Positions 17,075-25,759 of a stretch of 64,000 nucleotides of DNA are shown here, piece after piece. The notes below the pieces were generated by a model, which was given only the letters and a program-made list of their open reading frames with translations, did not search any database and was not told the DNA's origin. The DNA comes from Rhabdothermincola salaria (GTDB lineage Bacteria; Actinomycetota; Acidimicrobiia; Acidimicrobiales; Acidimicrobilacustridaceae), in the NCBI RefSeq assembly GCF_021246445.1, contig NZ_JAJQXW010000001.1, positions 1,878,168 to 1,942,167 on the forward strand, read 5' to 3'. A program made the position numbers and the translations under genes. Numbering within the stretch: position 1 is the first letter of the stretch; every line of letters starts with the position of its first letter.

Positions 17075-18324
17075 CAGAAGGCCTCGGGATCGGCCTGGAC
17101 CGCGGCCGGCACCGGATGGCGGTAGAGCTCGGACGCGTTCTTCCAGGTCACCTTCTGCGCCTCGTCGTCGGTGAGGGTCGCCAGCTGGTGGCGCATCACC
17201 TCCTGGGTGTCGGGCCAGGTGGAGTCGCAGTGCGGGTAGTCCTGCTCCACCAGGATGCGGTCGACGCCGATGCGCTCGCGCAGCGGGAAGGTGCTCGGGT
17301 CCTCGAGGGAGCAGAACCAGAAGTTGCGGTGCAACACCTCGGCGGGGCTGAGCTCGATGCCGTCCCACGTGCCGTACATCTCGCTGTAGCGCGACATGTG
17401 GTCGAGCCGGTCGAGCAGGGCCGGCACCCAGCCGATGCCGCCCTCGGAGAACGCCAGCTTGATGTCCGGGAAGCGCACCGGGATCTTGGAGAAGAGCCAG
17501 TCGACGGTGGCGAACATCGAGTAGCCGAAGAACAGCACGCCGGTGACGTCGGGCGGTGCGTCGGGAGACGCGCTCGGCGCCGTGCCCGACGACCCGATGT
17601 GGAGGTTGACCACGGTGCCGGTCTCCTCGCAGGCCTGCAGCAGCGGGTCCCAGTGGCCGGTGTGGATCGACGGCAGCCCCAGGGCGTGGGGGTTCTCGGA
17701 GAACGTCACGGCCTTGAAGCCCCGCTCGGCGTTCTCGCGGATCATCTGGGCGCCGAGCTCCGGGTCGAGCAGGTACGGCAGCTGGCAGGGGATGAAGCGG
17801 TCGGGGTGCGCCCCGCACCACGCCTCGAGGTGCCAGTCGTTCCAGGCCCGGGTGGCGGCGAGGGCCAGCTCGGGGTCCTGGGTGGACAGCTGGAGCCGTT
17901 GGCCGGCGAAGCCCGGCAGGAACGACGGGAAGCACAGCGAGGCGTAGACGCCGTTGATGTCCATGTCGGCCACCCGGGCGTCGACGTCCCAGGCGCCGCG
18001 GCGCATGTGCTCGAACTTGGTCGGCTCGAAGCTGTACTCGAGCACGGGCCGGCCCACCACCGCGTTGAACCCCACGTTGGGGAACCCCTGGCCGTCGTAC
18101 ACCCACACGTGGGCGCCGTCGCGCTCGACGATGTGGGGCGCTCGGTCGCCGAAGGCGGCGGGCATGCGGCCCTCGAAGGTGTCGGGCGGCTCGACGAGGT
18201 GGTCGTCGACGGAGATGAGCGGGTAGTGCCGCGGGCGACGCTCCGGCTCGGGCAGGAAGGTGACCTTGCCGCGCTCGGCGACGGTGAAGCCCAGGTCCTG
18301 CTCGAGGTCGTCGAGGGAAGGCAT
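17074..18324 (-). CDS. Amidohydrolase-2 family metal-dependent hydrolase/decarboxylase
   Basis: 416 residues. A TIM-barrel amidohydrolase with the metal motif ISVDDHLVEPP near residue 38, LHIGSSG in the middle and VEQDYPHCDSTWP near the end. This is the ACMSD / gamma-resorcylate decarboxylase branch, which binds zinc and often removes carboxylate from aromatic or ring-opened acids. Start ATG 18324; its codons overlap the stop of the aldolase gene (TGATG). It is frequently found beside LLM enzymes in actinobacteria, so a joint degradative route is likely. The exact reaction is not known. Confidence 0.88.
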   Translation of the reverse strand: MPSLDDLEQDLGFTVAERGKVTFLPEPERRPRHYPLISVDDHLVEPPDTFEGRMPAAFGDRAPHIVERDGAHVWVYDGQGFPNVGFNAVVGRPVLEYSFEPTKFEHMRRGAWDVDARVADMDINGVYASLCFPSFLPGFAGQRLQLSTQDPELALAATRAWNDWHLEAWCGAHPDRFIPCQLPYLLDPELGAQMIRENAERGFKAVTFSENPHALGLPSIHTGHWDPLLQACEETGTVVNLHIGSSGTAPSASPDAPPDVTGVLFFGYSMFATVDWLFSKIPVRFPDIKLAFSEGGIGWVPALLDRLDHMSRYSEMYGTWDGIELSPAEVLHRNFWFCSLEDPSTFPLRERIGVDRILVEQDYPHCDSTWPDTQEVMRHQLATLTDDEAQKVTWKNASELYRHPVPAAVQADPEAF

Positions 18325-19040
18325 CAGCGGTCCTCTCCGTCGAGGTGGTCGAAGAGGTCGGGATCGGATCGGCGCAGCCGCCGGAAGTTGGCGGCCCACG
18401 TCGCGGGCCGGAAGTGCTCGTCGTAGTCGCGCTGGGTCTGCTCGACCTCGGCCAGGGGCATCTCTCGGCCGCCGAGGCGCACCGCGTCGTTGTGGTACCT
18501 CGCCGCCTTCTCGAGCGAGATGGCGTCGACGGCGGCATGCTCCAGGGTGGGTCCGGTGATCACCGCGCCGTGGTTCTGCATGATCACCACGCTCTTGTCG
18601 TCGCCGAGGGCGGCGGCGAGGGGCTTGCCGTCCGCCGAGGGACGCGACCCGTCGTCGCAGAAGAGCGCCTGGCGGCCGTGGAACAGCGCAGCCACGACGT
18701 TGTACATCCCGAGCTCGGTGCCGAGGGTCGAGAACAGCGACACCTCGTAGGAGTGGGTGTGGATGATCGAACCGACGTCGGGTCGCTCGCGGTAGATGGC
18801 GGCATGGAACTGGATGGCCGGCGACGGAGCCCAATCGCCCTCGAGCACCTCCAGGTCGAAGGTGACCCGCAGGAGCCGGTCGGGCGTGGTCTCGTCGAAG
18901 TACTCGAAGGGCGTCACCCAGAAGGCGTCCTCGCCCGGCGACCGCACGCTCACATGCCCGGCGATGCCGCTGTCACAGCCCTCTCGTTGCAGGATGCGCC
19001 GCGCCGCGGCGATCTTGAAGCGGGTGTCGTCGATGTCCAC
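18324..19040 (-). CDS. Class II aldolase/adducin-family protein
   Basis: 238 residues. Conserved features are GIAGHVSVRSPGEDAFW near 25-41, the metal histidines in IIHTHSYEVS near 93 and the later histidine in MQNHGAVITG near 152. The family includes fuculose-phosphate aldolases and decarboxylase-like enzymes and needs a divalent metal. Start GTG 19040 with GGGAGGGACCAG in front. It is the first enzyme gene of the cluster, 58 bp downstream of the regulator gene and next to a candidate operator at 19092. The substrate is unknown; adducin-like members with hydroxyacid substrates are also possible. Confidence 0.87.
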   Translation of the reverse strand: MDIDDTRFKIAAARRILQREGCDSGIAGHVSVRSPGEDAFWVTPFEYFDETTPDRLLRVTFDLEVLEGDWAPSPAIQFHAAIYRERPDVGSIIHTHSYEVSLFSTLGTELGMYNVVAALFHGRQALFCDDGSRPSADGKPLAAALGDDKSVVIMQNHGAVITGPTLEHAAVDAISLEKAARYHNDAVRLGGREMPLAEVEQTQRDYDEHFRPATWAANFRRLRRSDPDLFDHLDGEDR

Positions 19041-19091
19041 CTGGTCCCTCCCCTCCCCGGCGACGGAACACGCCGAGGACGACCATCTGGC

Positions 19092-19100
19092 AAACAGTTT
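19092..19100. promoter_or_regulatory. Candidate operator for the FCD regulator
   Basis: AAACAGTTT is an inverted repeat (AAAC-n-GTTT) in an A+T-rich patch within G+C-rich DNA. It covers the stop codon of the regulator gene and lies about 50 bp before the aldolase start, where FadR/VanR-type regulators bind to control the downstream operon. Confidence 0.4.
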
Positions 19101-19926
19101 AGACGATTCGACGCGGAGCCGCCGACCGATCGTCGCCGGGCTCGACCTCGTGACGCAGGAAGGCGGCTCGCACCGGTTGCTCGGGGCGGGAGAAGTCGTC
19201 GTAGAACTGCTGGGGATCGAAGTGCGACGACGCCAACCGGGTGACCGCGTCGACCTCGCCCGCTTCGATCAGGTCGGCCATGAGCTCGTGCTCCTCGAGC
19301 CCCTTGCGCCGATAGTCGGCGTCGGGGAAGTCACCGCGCTCGCTGACCCGCTGCGCCCAGGTGCGCACATGGGCCAACCAGAGCGATTCGATGGCGCCGG
19401 CCACGACCTGCATGGTGGGGCTGCCGCAGAGACCGACGATGCTCTCGTGGAACTCGGCCATCTCCTCGACGTAGGCGAGCTCGTCGTGGAGCAGGTCGCG
19501 AGCAGCCGCGTTGTGACGACGCAGCACCGGCACCACTGCCTCGTTGCGATCGGGTCGAGCCGCGCACATCCCCGCGCAGGCGGACTCGAGCTGGCGGAGC
19601 GTCTGACCCACGTCGTCGATGGCCACCTTCTTGGCCTGCAGGGCCAGGCCGAGGTTGTAGGCGGCGTCGCGAGCCTCGGGGACGTGGACGACAGCCCCGC
19701 CGATCTTGCCCCGGCGGACGGTCAGCAGCCCCTCGGTCTCGAGGATCCGCAAGGCCTCGCGCAACGAAGGCTTGCTGACCTTGAACTCGACGAGGAGCTT
19801 CTCCTGGCTCGGGAGCAGGCCGCCGTCGGGGATGTCGCCGTCGAGGATCCGCTCCCTCAGCCGGCCGGCGACGAGCTCGGCGACGCGTGGGTGACGCAGT
19901 TGTGTGGGAGCCGGCTCATCGCTCAC
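19099..19926 (-). CDS. GntR-family regulator with FCD ligand domain
   Basis: 275 residues. The N-terminal winged helix includes RLRERILDGDIPDGGLLPSQ, then KVSKPSLREALRILETEGLL and RRGKIGGAVV, a classic GntR signature. The C-terminal all-helical FCD domain has LESACAGMCAARP, EFHESIVGLCGSPTM (a likely metal-binding His) and EHELMADLIEAGEVDAV. The family usually represses a catabolic operon until a carboxylic acid binds. Start GTG 19926 with GGAG upstream. It is on the same strand as the enzyme cluster and directly upstream of it, so it is the probable cluster regulator. Confidence 0.9.
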   Translation of the reverse strand: MSDEPAPTQLRHPRVAELVAGRLRERILDGDIPDGGLLPSQEKLLVEFKVSKPSLREALRILETEGLLTVRRGKIGGAVVHVPEARDAAYNLGLALQAKKVAIDDVGQTLRQLESACAGMCAARPDRNEAVVPVLRRHNAAARDLLHDELAYVEEMAEFHESIVGLCGSPTMQVVAGAIESLWLAHVRTWAQRVSERGDFPDADYRRKGLEEHELMADLIEAGEVDAVTRLASSHFDPQQFYDDFSRPEQPVRAAFLRHEVEPGDDRSAAPRRIV

Positions 19927-20127
19927 CTCGGGAACTCCGATCTGACGACCTGCCCTTCACGGTAGCCATCGGGCCCGGCCGGCCGATGGGCCCGATGACG
20001 CGATCCCCATCCTGGGGTCACGTCGCACCGGGACCGATCCCGAGCTCGACCGCTCCAACCCTGGCGGGCGCATACCCCCGGGCCGCAATGGATACAAGAG
20101 GGACGTGCGAGCAACGGTCCCCGCGTG

Positions 20128-20451
20128 ATGAGCGCCGAGCGAGCCCGGTCCATCCTGGCTGTGGCTCCCGACGCCGGCCCCGACGAGATCGAGGCCGCCT
20201 TCCGGCGGGCCATCCGCACCGCTCACCCCGACCACGGCGGCGATGTCCACCGCTCCCAGGACCTGCTCGACGCCCGCCGCTGCCTTCGCCACCACGGCGC
20301 CCACCGGCCCCGTTCGGGTCCGGGCCCGGGTCCCGCCGTCGCCTACCAACGCATCGTCATCGTGCCCGCCGCCCGGTGGCGCGATCTGCTCGCCGCCCTC
20401 ATCGAGCGCGTCCGGCACGGCCCTGCCCGCCCACCACCGCGAGTCCGTTGA
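20128..20451 (+). CDS. Small J-domain-like protein
   Basis: 107 residues. Residues 4-47 match the first half of a J domain: ERARSILAVAPDAGPDEIEA, then FRRAIRTAHPDHGGDVHRSQ with the HPD motif that stimulates Hsp70. The rest is a basic, proline-rich tail with YQRIVIVPAARWRDLLAALI. Helix IV is poorly conserved. Starts at ATG 20128 or GTG 20125. It is only 17 bp upstream of the DUF2273-like gene, so it probably leads the Asp23 operon. A chaperone link to envelope-stress proteins is inference. Confidence 0.7.
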   Translation: MSAERARSILAVAPDAGPDEIEAAFRRAIRTAHPDHGGDVHRSQDLLDARRCLRHHGAHRPRSGPGPGPAVAYQRIVIVPAARWRDLLAALIERVRHGPARPPPRVR

Positions 20452-20468
20452 GCCCGAAAGGCCACCTC

Positions 20469-20648
20469 ATGAACAACATCCGCTTCTGGATCCTCGTCGG
20501 TCTCGTCGTCGGCGCCGTCTGGGCGTTCACCGACGTGGGCGGCGCGCTGTTGACCCTCGGCCTGGGCGCTGTCGGCTTCCTGGTCGGTTACGTCATCGAA
20601 CAGGGCATCGACCTGCGCGAGGTGCTCAAACAGGACCGCGACAACTGA
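20469..20648 (+). CDS. Small membrane protein (DUF2273-like)
   Basis: 59 residues: NNIRFWILVGLVVGAVWAF, then LLTLGLGAVGFLVGYVIEQG, two hydrophobic stretches linked by TDVGGA, and a short polar tail (LREVLKQDRDN). This is the size and layout of the DUF2273 small integral membrane proteins encoded with asp23 and amaP in Gram-positive bacteria. It was chosen by context, size and clean start (ATG after CCACCTC). It is too small for a firm family call from sequence alone. Confidence 0.72.
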   Translation: MNNIRFWILVGLVVGAVWAFTDVGGALLTLGLGAVGFLVGYVIEQGIDLREVLKQDRDN

Positions 20649-20682
20649 CCGCCAACCGCCGGGCCCGGCCCTGACCGCCACC

Positions 20683-20724
20683 GGCCCTGGCCCTGGCCCT
20701 GGCCCTGGCCCTGGCCCTGGCCCT
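20683..20724. repeat. GGCCCT hexanucleotide array, seven copies
   Basis: Seven perfect GGCCCT units in the gap between the DUF2273-like and Asp23 genes, flanked by degenerate copies. Not coding. Confidence 0.9.
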
Positions 20725-20794
20725 GGTCGCCACCGGCCCTGACCGCCGCCGGGCCGGCCCCGAATCCCCGATCGCCAACCCAGAGGAGCAACTC

Positions 20795-21256
20795 ATGAGT
20801 GACACCGCTACCCAGAACCAGCCCGCCTCCAAGCCAGGCAACTCCGGCAACTCGGGCTCCCTCGCCCGACTCGAGACCGACAAGGGCACCACCTCCATCT
20901 CCGAGGACGTGGTGGGCAAGATCGCCTCCATCGCCGCCCGCGAGGTCGAGGGGGTCGACTCCCTCGGTGGCGCCCTGTCCGGCGCCCTCGGCAGCGTCGT
21001 GGGCCGCATCCGCGGCGACGAGCACAAGCAGTCCGGCGTGGGCGTCGAGGTCGGCACCCGTCAGGCCGCCGTCGACATCTCCATGACGGTCAAGTACCCG
21101 GCGTCGATCATGGACGTCACCGGTGCCGTACGCCAGAACGTCATCGACCGCATCGAGGGCATGACCGGCCTCGAGGTCGTCGAGGTCAACATCGCCGTCA
21201 ACGACCTCGCCTTCTCCGGTGGCGACCAGGACCAGAACAGCGGCCGGGTCGAGTAG
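20795..21256 (+). CDS. Asp23/Gls24-family envelope stress response protein
   Basis: 153 residues. After a polar N-terminus, the Asp23 core reads TSISEDVVGKIASIAAREVE, then GVEVGTRQAAVDISMTVKYP and VRQNVIDRIEGMTGLEVVEV, ending NIAVNDLAF. These proteins are cytoplasmic but held at the membrane by AmaP-type partners and respond to alkaline or cell-wall stress. GAGGAGCAACTC is a strong ribosome site before ATG 20795. Together with the genes at 20469-22952 it forms the expected module. Confidence 0.92.
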   Translation: MSDTATQNQPASKPGNSGNSGSLARLETDKGTTSISEDVVGKIASIAAREVEGVDSLGGALSGALGSVVGRIRGDEHKQSGVGVEVGTRQAAVDISMTVKYPASIMDVTGAVRQNVIDRIEGMTGLEVVEVNIAVNDLAFSGGDQDQNSGRVE

Positions 21257-21260
21257 ACCG

Positions 21261-21833
21261 ATGAGCCCCGACGCCGGTTCACCGGCGCCATCGACGCTCG
21301 AGCTGGCCCGGGTGGTCGCCGACGCATCCCGGTCCCACGACGACGTGGTCGACCTGGATGCCGGCCCGGCCGGCGAGTTCGCCACCTACGGGCTGGGCGA
21401 ACGCATCACCGGGGTGCGGGTGGACACCACCCACACCGACCACCCGGCGGTGCAGGTGCGCCTCGTCGTGCGCTTCGGTCGCCCGGTCACCGCCATCGGT
21501 GCCGAGGTGCACGCTCGCGTCGTGTCGGCGCTGCGTGACCGCGGCGGGGTCGACGACCCGGCCGTCCACGTCCACGTCGCCGACCTCGTCGAGGGGGATC
21601 GCACCGACGACGACACCCAGACCCTCGGAAGCGCCGCCGCCGACGACGACACCCAGACCCTCGGAAGCGCCGCCGCCGACGACGACACCCAGACCCTCGG
21701 AAGCGCCGCCGCCGACGACGACACCCACACCGGCGAGGAGACCGACGACGTCGCCAGCCCCCGGGGGGAGGCGTCGTTCGCGACGCCCGCGACCGACGAG
21801 CCCTCCGAGCCCCGCGTCCCGGAGACCCGATGA
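21261..21833 (+). CDS. Asp23-like protein with acidic repeat tail
   Basis: 190 residues. The first 110 residues resemble a shortened Asp23 fold (ERITGVRVDTTHTDHPAVQV, RLVVRFGRPVTAIGAEVHAR, VHVHVADLVEG). They are followed by an acidic repeat DDDTQTLGSAAA, present three times exactly plus one partial, encoded by 36-bp units at 21606-21713, and a Pro/Glu tail. Starts 4 bp after the Asp23 stop and overlaps the next gene by ATGA (21830-21833), so it is firmly inside the operon. The repeat is likely a variable-length linker. Confidence 0.75.
   Translation: MSPDAGSPAPSTLELARVVADASRSHDDVVDLDAGPAGEFATYGLGERITGVRVDTTHTDHPAVQVRLVVRFGRPVTAIGAEVHARVVSALRDRGGVDDPAVHVHVADLVEGDRTDDDTQTLGSAAADDDTQTLGSAAADDDTQTLGSAAADDDTHTGEETDDVASPRGEASFATPATDEPSEPRVPETR
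21606..21713 (+). repeat. 36-bp coding tandem repeat, three copies
   Basis: Three identical 36-bp units encoding DDDTQTLGSAAA, followed by a partial unit from 21714. In-frame, so copy-number change would alter length without frameshift. Confidence 0.9.
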
Positions 21834-22378
21834 CCCTCCTGCGTCGCTTCCTGGCCCTGCTGGTCGCCCTCGCCCTCGTGACGGCGGCGATCCTCGTGGG
21901 CATCGAGGCGGTGGGCATCCGCGCCGACAGGAACCCCGTGCTCCTCCCCATCGACGACTGGGGGGAGAACCTGGCCAGCGGCGACTGGGGCCGCTGGAGC
22001 GCCGACGCCTGGGCGATCGCCGCCGGGGCGACCCTCGCCCTCGGGCTGGTGCTCGTGGTGGTGCAGCTCATCCCCCAGCGGGTGCCCACCGTCGAGCGCC
22101 GCCACGCCGACGGCGAACGGGTGATCCGCTACGGCCGCAAGGGCATGGAGGCTCGGTTGCGCGACCTCACGATCGACCAGGACGGCGTGCTCGGCGGGAA
22201 GGTCACCACCTCCAAGCGCACGGCCAGGGTGACCGCCCTGGTGCCCCGCGGCGCCGACGGGCCCACCACCGAACGCACGGTGCGCACCGCGGTGGGCCAG
22301 GAGCTCGACAAGCTCCAACTGGCCAAGCGACCGAAGGTGCGCGTCGACGCCACCGAGACCGCCGATCGGGTGCTGTGA
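21830..22378 (+). CDS. DUF6286-like membrane protein of the Asp23 cluster
   Basis: 182 residues. Two transmembrane segments (FLALLVALALVTAAILVGIE and AWAIAAGATLALGLVLVVVQ) flank a short loop with DDWGENLASGDWG. A soluble C-terminal domain follows: RLRDLTIDQDGVLGGKVTTS, ARVTALVPRG and a final segment with VRVDATETADRV, similar to Asp23-like domains. This matches DUF6286-type proteins of actinobacterial Asp23 operons. ATG overlaps the previous stop. The role is probably membrane anchoring or assembly of Asp23. Confidence 0.8.
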   Translation: MTLLRRFLALLVALALVTAAILVGIEAVGIRADRNPVLLPIDDWGENLASGDWGRWSADAWAIAAGATLALGLVLVVVQLIPQRVPTVERRHADGERVIRYGRKGMEARLRDLTIDQDGVLGGKVTTSKRTARVTALVPRGADGPTTERTVRTAVGQELDKLQLAKRPKVRVDATETADRVL

Positions 22379-22379
22379 C

Positions 22380-22952
22380 GTGATCGACGGCACCAACCGT
22401 GTCCTGCTGCTGCTGTTCGGCCTGGTGCTGGCCGCCGCCGGCGGCCTCGGCCTCGCTCTCAACCAAGGGCTGCTCGACGACGTCGACCAGCCCCGCTCGA
22501 TCTACGCCGACGTCCGCGACGAGCTCGTCGCCGACCCCGACCTGTGGTTCGCGGTGATCCTCGGCGCCAGCGTGGTGGTGATGGTGCTCGCCCTGGTGTG
22601 GGCGTCACGCCAGTTCACCAGCCGCCCCGGCCCGCCGCACCTGTCGACGGTCGTGCTGCACGCCGATCGTCGCGGGCGCACCACCCTCGAGCCGGCGGGC
22701 CTGGCCCAGGCCATCGCCGGTGACATCGGCACGGTCGACGGGGTCCGCAAGGCCCGAGTGCGGATCGTCGCCATGGGCCGCGAGCCGTCGATGCACGTGC
22801 GCCTCGACGTCCACCGCGCCGTCGATCCCGACGCCCTGCTCCGACGTCTGGAGCCAGCGCTGGATCGAGCGGCCGAGAGCCTGGGGGTGGACGCGGTCGA
22901 AGCCCGGGTGCGGATCGACTTCGCCGGCCGCGACACGGCCCGGGTGGTCTGA
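22380..22952 (+). CDS. AmaP-like membrane anchor protein
   Basis: 190 residues. TM1 is VLLLLFGLVLAAAGGLGLAL and TM2 is WFAVILGASVVVMVLALVWA, with a short loop between, as in the alkaline shock response membrane anchor AmaP. The soluble C-terminus contains VRIVAMGREPSMHVRLDVHR and VDAVEARVRIDF, an Asp23-like beta-alpha pattern. The GTG start at 22380 follows the previous stop by one base. It is the last gene of the operon; the gene beyond is convergent. The AmaP name is by analogy of layout and location. Confidence 0.75.
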   Translation: MIDGTNRVLLLLFGLVLAAAGGLGLALNQGLLDDVDQPRSIYADVRDELVADPDLWFAVILGASVVVMVLALVWASRQFTSRPGPPHLSTVVLHADRRGRTTLEPAGLAQAIAGDIGTVDGVRKARVRIVAMGREPSMHVRLDVHRAVDPDALLRRLEPALDRAAESLGVDAVEARVRIDFAGRDTARVV

Positions 22953-23062
22953 CACACCGAGACGCGGCCGCCGCCCGCCTCTACGCCGCCGCCGTCCGCC
23001 ACGCGCCGAACCTCGCCGAGCGCGACCCCCAGACCCGCCGGGCGGTCCGACTCGACGAGTCT

Positions 23063-23527
23063 CTACGCCTCCAGGGGAGAGGTGGCTGACCGCTCGTCGA
23101 CGCGCGGCGCGTCCTCTGCCGCCTGCTTGAACCCGAGGTTCTCCTTGGCGATGGCCTTGGCGATGGGCCGCCGGACGAGGCGACCGATCAGCCCGGCACC
23201 CCGGCCGGTGACCTCCACCTCCAGGGTGTTGCGGCAACCGCCTTGCGGGGTGGGCTCCAGCAGGTGGCGGGCCGTCATGGTCGCTCCGGCCACCGTCGTC
23301 GCCCATTCGAAGCAGCGTTCGGGATCCAGACGGGTGACGGTCCACACCCGAACCGGTTGGGCCGGCTGGCGGATCCGCGCCGTGGACCCGACCGCCAACG
23401 AGCCGGGCTCGCCGCGCTCCACCGACCGCATGGTGTCGGGGCTCAGCTCGGGCCAGCGTGCGACGTCGGCGGTGAGCGCCCACACGGTCGCCGGCGGGGC
23501 GCTGATCTCGATCTCGTTCCTGATCAT
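23063..23527 (-). CDS. SRPBCC-family (START/polyketide cyclase-like) protein
   Basis: 154 residues. The N-terminus NEIEISAPPATVWALTADVA, then RWPELSPDTM, is the usual opening of SRPBCC ligand-binding proteins, and GGCRNTLEVEVTGRGAGLIG leads to the C-terminal helix. These bind small hydrophobic ligands. Start ATG 23527; the 62-bp gap to the divergent TetR gene contains a 16-bp palindrome, so both genes are probably controlled by that TetR protein. The ligand cannot be deduced. Confidence 0.85.
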   Translation of the reverse strand: MIRNEIEISAPPATVWALTADVARWPELSPDTMRSVERGEPGSLAVGSTARIRQPAQPVRVWTVTRLDPERCFEWATTVAGATMTARHLLEPTPQGGCRNTLEVEVTGRGAGLIGRLVRRPIAKAIAKENLGFKQAAEDAPRVDERSATSPLEA

Positions 23528-23535
23528 GCGGTAGT

Positions 23536-23551
23536 TGTACCATTTGGTACA
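23536..23551. promoter_or_regulatory. TetR operator palindrome
   Basis: TGTACCATTTGGTACA: 7-bp arms around a TT centre, A+T-rich in a G+C-rich setting, exactly between the SRPBCC and TetR starts. It matches what a divergent autoregulated TetR would bind. Confidence 0.7.
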
Positions 23552-23589
23552 CTTCCTGACAAGGGCCGACCGAGACGAGGAACCGCACC

Positions 23590-24156
23590 ATGAGCACCGC
23601 ACGCGCCGAGCTCCTCAGCCGGGTCATGGACCACGTGGCCGCCCACGGGCTCAGCGACGTCAGCCTGCGGGAGCTGGCTGGCTCCGTGGGCACCAGCCAC
23701 CGCATGCTCCTCTACCACTTCTCCAGCCGCGAGGGCCTGGTGGCGGCCGTGGTCGAGTCGATGGAGGACCGCCAACGACAGGCCCTCGAGGCGCTGAGCA
23801 CCGAGGCGGCCTCCCCTCGCCAGCTGATCGAAGCCCAGTGGGCCCAGCTGTCGGACCCGGCGACGCGACCCTTCGTACTGCTCTTCTTCGAGGTGCTGGC
23901 CCTGGCGCTGCACGATCGCCCCGGCACCGAGGGCTTCCTCGACCACCTCACCGAGCCGTGGCTCGACCTCGCCGAGCGGCTGGCCACCGACCTCGACGCC
24001 CGCACCGACCGCGACGAGCTGCGCCTGGGTGTCGCCGTCAGCCGCGGCCTGCTCCTCGAGGCCGTCGCCTCCGGCGACGTCGAGGCGGCCACCCGGTCGC
24101 TGCACCGCTTCCTCGACATGTGGGACGCCACCCGTCCCGACACCGACGAAGGCTGA
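23590..24156 (+). CDS. TetR-family regulator
   Basis: 188 residues. The helix-turn-helix is SDVSLRELAGSVGTSHRMLL, then YHFSSREGLVAAVVES. The ligand domain is helical (LFFEVLALALHDRPGTEGFL and later LGVAVSRGLLLEAVASGDVE). A short N-terminus (MSTARAELLSRVMDHVAAHG) gives a compact protein. GAGGAACCGCACC precedes ATG 23590. It is divergent from the SRPBCC gene with a palindromic operator between. Confidence 0.9.
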   Translation: MSTARAELLSRVMDHVAAHGLSDVSLRELAGSVGTSHRMLLYHFSSREGLVAAVVESMEDRQRQALEALSTEAASPRQLIEAQWAQLSDPATRPFVLLFFEVLALALHDRPGTEGFLDHLTEPWLDLAERLATDLDARTDRDELRLGVAVSRGLLLEAVASGDVEAATRSLHRFLDMWDATRPDTDEG

Positions 24157-24378
24157 CCACCAGGCCCGAGCCCGGGCTCACCAGCCCAGCAGCCTTCGGC
24201 CCCATCAGCCTTCGACCCAACCCGAGCGACAGCCGGTCGGTCCGTCCCTCCCGACAGCCTGTCGAGCCCTCAGGCCGCCAAGGCCGAGGTCCGTCCCGCG
24301 CATCCTCTGGGAACAGACGAAGGCCCCGCGACGAGCCGGGCCTGCCTGGTGGACGCCGCCGGGTTCCCGGTCAGGGCA

Positions 24379-24867
24379 TCAGCGGGTTCGGGCAGCGAGG
24401 ACCTGCTCGCGCAGGATCTCGGCGTGGCCGACGTGCTGGGCCAGCTCCCGCAGCACCTGGAGCCGGAGGGCCCACACCGGGCGCTCTCCTCGCCCGGCGA
24501 CCACGTCGTCGTCGCGCAGGCCGGCCAGGTTGGTGCGCGAGGTCTCCCAGCGCTGCCGGTACGCCGCCTGCACCGTGGCGATCGTGTCGCTCTCGGGCGG
24601 CGCGAACGACGCGTCGACGGTGTCCGGGATGCCGATCTCGGCGTAGGACCGCCCGGTGATCGCCTGGTCGAACCAGACGGCCTCGAAGAAGATGGCGTGC
24701 GACACGAGGCCGAGCAGCGTCGTCGCCGACGGCACGAGGTGACGCCGGGCCTCCTCCTCGGTCAGCCCGTCGACCACGTCGTGCATGGCCTGCCGGTAGG
24801 TGTCGATGAGCTCCTCGATGCGCCGGCGCTGATCGACGGTCCAGTCCTGGCTCTCGCCCTCGGTCAT
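24379..24867 (-). CDS. DinB-family protein
   Basis: 162 residues. A four-helix DinB/YfiT-like fold: RRRIEELIDTYRQAMHDVVD, LVPSATTLLGLVSHAIFFEA with the first metal His and EAVWFDQAI, and ELAQHVGHAEILREQVLA with the terminal histidines. This is the mycothiol/bacillithiol-dependent DinB superfamily (DUF664 branch), thought to bind a metal and transfer or conjugate thiols. AGTGAGG precedes ATG 24867. The next gene is divergent. Specific substrate unknown. Confidence 0.87.
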   Translation of the reverse strand: MTEGESQDWTVDQRRRIEELIDTYRQAMHDVVDGLTEEEARRHLVPSATTLLGLVSHAIFFEAVWFDQAITGRSYAEIGIPDTVDASFAPPESDTIATVQAAYRQRWETSRTNLAGLRDDDVVAGRGERPVWALRLQVLRELAQHVGHAEILREQVLAARTR

Positions 24868-24991
24868 GGCCTCACTCTACGAACCAGGCAACTGCCGACG
24901 AGCGGGATGTCCCGGGCCCGGGGGATGGCCCGGTGCCGGGGCCGGCGACGGGCCTGTCGGTCGACGCCTGCGGGAAGCAGGCACCAGACTC

Positions 24992-25759
<768 letters not shown>

